Position numbers and translations under genes: made by a program. From NCBI RefSeq assembly GCF_000699445.3, contig NC_067202.1:15343924-15407923 (forward strand): DNA of 64,000 nt, given 5' to 3'. This document shows positions 59,470 to 64,000 of the stretch, one piece after another. Position 1 is the first letter of the stretch. Each line of letters opens with the position of its first letter. This stretch comes from Schistosoma haematobium (taxonomy: Eukaryota > Platyhelminthes > Trematoda > Strigeidida > Schistosomatidae). Under the pieces are notes generated by a model. The model was not told the origin of the DNA, searched no databases, and saw only the letters and a program-made list of their open reading frames with translations.

Positions 59470-59635
59470 GGTCGACCTTTGAGCGATTCCAGAAGGACCC
59501 CACGAAAACTCGCCTACCCACTAGGGTTTAATGAGGGTTAAAACAGTATGAGAAAATAGAATCGGGATCTAAATTTAAAGTTTTCATCACTAACTGGCAG
59601 CAGCTGTTTTACCATATGAAAGGATGAATTCAAGA
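59470..59635. repeat. Left arm of a widely spaced inverted repeat
   Basis: Matches 61495-61690 in reverse complement: GGACCCCACGAAAACTCGCC, CTACCCACTAGGGTTTAATG, TCGGGATCTAAATTTAAAG, and CATCACTAACTGGCAGCAGC. The right arm contains about 25 bp more. Confidence 0.8.
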
Positions 59636-59864
59636 CTCGCTATTTAATATGTGATTGGTTCATCCATAAACTTTAGTCTTACCATCTTTCTTTTTATTAA
59701 TGTCTCCCATCCAAAGCTAGTTACAGTATGCATTAACAAGCTAATTCCAATCATATTCATTAACCCTTTTTATATATCTACACGAAATATAGTTGAATAA
59801 ACTAATTTCATCTGACTTTCTTACAATTTTATTGAAATTGCTGACCGATCTAAGTTAGATAACC

Positions 59865-59960
59865 ACTGGAAATACTGAAGCACTAAACGTCCGTCTCAAC
59901 CTAGCATGGTAATCCTCAGTAGGGAGTTTTCATAACCCCAGTAGTTTGGGGTTTGAACCC
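59865..59960 (-). mobile_element. Second-family hammerhead SINE, highly decayed
   Basis: A B-box-like GGTTTGAACCCC (about 59950) and CTGAGGA on the - strand remain. Stem II and box II are lost. Confidence 0.5.
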
Positions 59961-61490
59961 CAGGATCTTCGGTCTTCTACATGAACCATAAGATCCGAAG
60001 GTGTACGAGTCAATGTGACCACCTTTCATTATCTTCAGTGAATACCTTTCCGACACACTTGATATAGTTGGACTTCATTATTTTCATTTACCTTTTTTTA
60101 TTCTAATCATCATCAACTGTTATTTCTGTTAGCATTAAATTTCAGATTTTATTTCCTTAATTTACTTTTATTCATAATGTATATAGTACTTATTGTTGGT
60201 ACAATGTAAAATCGTCAATTTGGCAAAATAAGCATTGCCAATGGATAAACTGTGTTATTATGCCTTATACCTTTGTGTATATCACAATCAATAAGTCAGT
60301 TTTCAGCTGATTCCAATTAATCCTGTGTCTAAACACATAAACTATTCCAAAAAAATTATGTGTGTGTAATAGTCAGTCGATCAGTCACGATGTTGGATTC
60401 ATTGGTCATTTTACTTACCACCACTAACTACTATTACTGTTACTACAAGTATTAGTGCTTGTTCACACGTGTTTTTACTTATTTTGTTTGTTCATTTATG
60501 CATGTGTGTGTATACATATGTTTTACGTCTGCCAGATATTTCAGTTATTGAACATGTTTAGTTATCGTCTTTCCTTTCGGTTATAGTTTTTTAATGTCAT
60601 CATTACACAGATTACCAAAAATTAAATTAAACTGTGATTTTGTAAAATACAAACATCCATATAAGAATAGCTAGCTGTATACAAAAATATGTATGGCATC
60701 AGAGTCGCTACGATGATAATCATACATGTTTGAGCCAGTGAATTCAGTTTCCCGAAATATTGGTACTGAATCATTGTAGCAGAACATATGTTACATCAAA
60801 CCTTGATATTACTAACGTGACTTTGCCACTCAATGTCAGCAGTTCTTCGGAGACAGCAATAGTCGAACATAGAGATTCTTTGAACCATCTTAGCTCGGAG
60901 AGACGAGGTTAGGCTGGAGGTAATCCTCTTTCATTTCCACTGTGCGTAAACTGATCTCATCTCCAGTGCTATTTCCAGTACATGAACGTTTCAGCGATCA
61001 ACAGTAGCTCACTGCAAAGAATGAGTGTTAGCATAAACTTTCCTGAGGTCCTTTGCACTTCGAAAGTGCAAAGTATTTGGTATATATGACATTAATTTCT
61101 AATTCTGCAGGTGTGATTTTGGTAGCCATTAACCATAAAAAAGTTCGCTCGACGTTCGTTTACTGAGAAACATAGAGCTTATGTCTATTATTGGCTTAAA
61201 ATCAAAATTTCCCAGCTTCTCTTCACTTTTGGCCATATCAAAGTTTTAAGTGCTAAGTTAGCTTTACAACTTTTTCTCAACATTACTAGAATCAATTCAG
61301 TTCATTGAAGTACCACAGTCGTTTCCGACAATAGCTTCTCTAATTATAGATTTCGATTAATTTTAGGGTTTTCATTCTGAATCAGTTTCAGTTGTGGAAC
61401 TTTTTGAAATTTTCATATCGTACAATGATGCTTCGGCTAAAATATAATTTATAAGTGAACCAATCAGATTTAAGGTAGCGAGTTTAGGAT
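59961..61490. other. Intron sequence between inverted arms
   Basis: No gene or transposon signature seen. Confidence 0.4.
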
Positions 61491-61494
61491 TTTA

Positions 61495-61690
61495 CCGCAA
61501 AATTCATCCTTTCATATGGTAAAATAGCTGCTGCCAGTTAGTGATGAAAACGCTTACTCTAATTCCTAACCCTAACTTTAAATTTAGATCCCGATTCTGT
61601 TTTCTCATACTCTTTTTACCCTCATTAAACCCTAGTGGGTAGGCGAGTTTTCGTGGGGTCCTTTTTGGATCGCTCAAAGACCGCCCAAAA
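61495..61690. repeat. Right arm of a widely spaced inverted repeat
   Basis: Reverse complement of the segment at 59470-59635. A partial second copy of the GTTTTCGTGG.GTCCTTTT motif follows at 61695-61715, hinting at a tandem structure. Confidence 0.8.
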
Positions 61691-61719
61691 AAGTTTTCGT
61701 GGAGTCCTTTTGCTGCCAC

Positions 61720-62105
61720 TAAAAAGTCGTCCATAAGTTATCATTTCTTCGTCCTTGAATTCATTTTTCCTTATCATAAATTGTTTTAACAACGAAAACA
61801 GACTAGTGTGTATGTGTGTGTCTGTGTAATAGATGTCTTGTCCATGAAAGTCATCCAAAATTAAATCTTATCTAATAAATCACCAACCTTTAACGTAGCC
61901 TAGGCATTTGTCACATGATAATGGTGTTAATGTGTTGAATTCTTAAAAACCTTTTTTCTTGACTCATTTTTAAGCGAATGTGCCTGGTAAAACTGATTAG
62001 TTGCACAGGTGGTAAAGATAACGTTATCGGAGAAGTGTCGATAAGGGGAATAAAAAAAAACTATTAATTGATGAAGAGATTAGATTGTGTACTCGATCTT
62101 GAGTT
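61720..62105. other. Intron sequence without features
   Basis: Nothing recognisable. Confidence 0.4.
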
Positions 62106-62109
62106 CTGA

Positions 62110-62530
62110 TTGAGATGTTGTCATTACTCGGTTGCCCATATCGAGGAAGGATTTTTATTATCGAAGTTCCAGATTAGGAAAGTTGTTTAGTGGATTGTCT
62201 TGACAATCTGAGATCATGACCATAATGCCATAAGAACAACTGCTTAGGACGTGTCACATAGACTTTTTGTGACTAGTTATTAATGTGTTAGTTTTGTAAT
62301 TTTAAGACTACCACCTGTATCTGGAATCCGTAGGGTTTAGGTGAGGTGTGTTATTCGTAGAGCTGGATGTTCCTAGTACTTTTGTTTAATTGTGAACAAG
62401 AAGCATCACTGCATATACTGGTTGTATGAGGGAAATACACATCTCTATACATCCAATAGTACCACTTCTCTGCGTTTTAGTCTTACCACTCTACAACCTA
62501 CCTGCCTCAAATGGTTAGGTCTAGTTTATT
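62110..62530 (-). mobile_element. Old RTE 5' leader fragment
   Basis: A degraded - strand cognate of 51950-52380: CACT/CGGTTGCCCA, CAACTGCTTAGG.., TTTTAGTCTTACCACTCT and CTGCCTC are alignable in the same order. Confidence 0.6.
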
Positions 62531-62939
62531 TATTTGTTTTTCTAAACAAATATATATTGGTTTAAAGGGGAGCAATATAAATATGCGTCACAATAGGAAG
62601 AAGGAAGGTGAGTATAATAAAAGTAACAGTAAATGAATAAAAACAAATGAACTAGAGTATTATGTTGTTAGAAGAAGCAGTTCAGTTAAGAAAACTATAA
62701 TGAAAATAGAATGCTTCATTTAAAACAATTCCTCTCACTTATATGAAGTCAAAGAAAATTACAGCAGGACCTCCACTGGCTTGTATGTATCCCGAAACAT
62801 TCTTAACAGTATATTAAGCCACTGCGTTGGACTATAGAACTCCAATGAAGCAGTCATGAAGGTCCAGGAGATACCAATCTTTTAAGGTTTCATTTCATAC
62901 AATGACAACACCATTTCATACACAAACCATTTGTCCACA

Positions 62940-63480
62940 TCTTCTAGCCAGTCCCAGCGTCGGCAAATAATACACGACGTAGAGTTCGCTTGGACGACAT
63001 TCGTAATGCACGTCCAAACCATCGAGGTCGGTGTTTCAAGTTGGTAACACCATTTGAATTATAATCTATGTGCTCAAAGAAATTGCCGAACCTCCTTATT
63101 ACTGACATAGTTATGGCACTTGAATTCACCAATCCTTCTTGGACAACGATGATCAAATACAGAAGGTCTCTTAACATCCTTAAGTAAGAGAAACCAGGTT
63201 TCACAAGCATAGAACAAAACTGTTCTCACCAGCTCGTTCTAGATCCGACTTTTTAGGGACAGACTAACATCACAAAGACGTCAAAGATGGCCAAGGTTGG
63301 CATAAACCGCTCTGGCTTTTACTATACGTGAATTGATCTCATTAGTCATACCACCACCAGCACTTACTCACTTATGCATAAACTTCTCGGTTACTTCTAT
63401 CTGCTCATCTGGAAGATGCACATCAAGAAAATATCATCCACATACTCTATGTCGAGATTTCAGCCACTATATCTTGGTTC
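62940..63480 (-). pseudogene. RTE-like LINE C-terminal fragment of another family
   Basis: - strand frames contain RPRWFGRALRMSSKRTLRRV and, upstream, a degenerate ETW...VFDHRC region (63150-63200). This is the post-RT region of an RTE-type LINE, but it differs from the copies elsewhere in the window. Confidence 0.65.
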
Positions 63481-63733
63481 ATCCTAATTAACAAACTCCA
63501 TCACCACAGAATTGCAGTAGATGCAAAATTAATTTATCAGATTTGTTAATGTGTTTTAACGTGACTAGTTTATTATTGAATGTATTGTATTATAATATCT
63601 ACACACAGCATAAATTTTCGTGCACAGTAATAGATAGTATTTTTCATTCTAGTTGCCTTCAGAAGTTTGTTCAATGAAACAATCTTTCACTGTATATATT
63701 TCTATCAATTATTATTATTATTATTATTTTTAG

Positions 63734-64000
63734 ATTCGTGTAGAGAATAGTATTCTACGTCAACGAGTGCATGAATTACAACAAGAAAATCAATTATTAT
63801 CAGCTTCTTTACAATTAGGCGCTGTAGCTGCTGCTGCTCATCTTAAAAATAGACAACCTCGACCTGGTTCATCATTATCATCGGTCAATATGAATACTGC
63901 TAATGAAGGAAACACTATTACTACTAATAATAATAATGGAACAGTACCAGGAGGTGGGGTTGTATCAACATTAGCTAATAGTGAAAATTGTACAATATTA
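63734..64000 (+). CDS. USF-like factor: leucine zipper exon, open at window end
   Basis: The acceptor TTATTTTTAG ends at 63733. It continues the frame (phase 0) with IRVENSILRQRVHELQQENQ and LLSASLQLGAVAAAAHLKN. Hydrophobic residues repeat every seven, giving the dimerising zipper directly after helix 2, as in USF (where VLRQQVEDL and LLLRAQL occupy the same places). In vertebrate USF the protein ends soon after the zipper; here a Asn/Gly-rich tail continues at least to 64000, with a coded Asn run near 63925. Confidence 0.92.
   Translation, partial: MRVENSILRQRVHELQQENQLLSASLQLGAVAAAAHLKNRQPRPGSSLSSVNMNTANEGNTITTNNNNGTVPGGGVVSTLANSENCTIL

Noticed and set aside
1..64000. CRISPR array, bacterial operon or viral genome
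   Set aside because: Splice sites, Pol III SINEs and LINEs show an animal genome. No regularly spaced repeats were seen.

Overview
The window is AT-rich, intron-rich animal DNA, almost certainly from a schistosome blood fluke. Evidence: several copies of the Sm-alpha type hammerhead-ribozyme SINE, many RTE-type LINEs (SR2-like and a second family), CR1-like LINEs, Penelope-like fragments and a Ty3/gypsy integrase fragment. I cannot name the species from sequence alone.

Genes. Two multi-exon genes lie on the + strand. (1) At 563-3387 are the last two coding exons of an unrecognised low-complexity protein (Ser/Asn/Gln/Ala-rich), with AATAAA signals near 3780. (2) From about 24103 (possible small exon) or 26164 (secure) to beyond the window end is a large gene whose 3' exons encode a basic helix-loop-helix leucine-zipper factor of the USF (upstream stimulatory factor) type. 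Seven secure exons join in frame (688, 398, 616, 516, 72, 179 and 267+ nt; 912 codons so far). They give a long disordered N-terminal region, a short USF-like stretch, a class B basic region (H5/E9/R13 pattern) split across a phase-1 intron, the bHLH, and a zipper. Introns are 3.3-11.4 kb and filled with retroelements. A possible 67-residue membrane microprotein lies on the - strand at 9613-9816.

Retroelement landscape. 1.3-2.4 kb: old RTE 3' ends. 4.6-5.5 kb: inverted Penelope-like fragments. 10.2-14.4 kb: SR2-like RTE, then a doubly truncated RTE copy, then a gypsy integrase. 17.0-22.4 kb: three CR1-like LINE copies, two of them head-to-head. 27.3-31.3 kb: a full-length RTE with a clean target-site duplication. 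33.2-37.2 kb: a second full-length RTE on the - strand nested in an older RTE. 45.3-47.2 kb and 49.7-52.4 kb: further RTE copies sharing a near-identical inverted segment. Two RTE insertions have matching empty sites elsewhere in the same window, so their boundaries can be read directly.

Most unusual signal. A second hammerhead-bearing SINE-like family differs from Sm-alpha in stem I (GCACUG/CAGUGC). At 57191-57496 it forms a 115-bp near-perfect inverted repeat with a hammerhead core on each strand around a tRNA-like Pol III head. Three decayed relatives lie at 23.5, 44.9 and 59.9 kb. A separate oddity is an isolated 28-bp perfect palindrome abutting an 18-bp one at 9276-9319.
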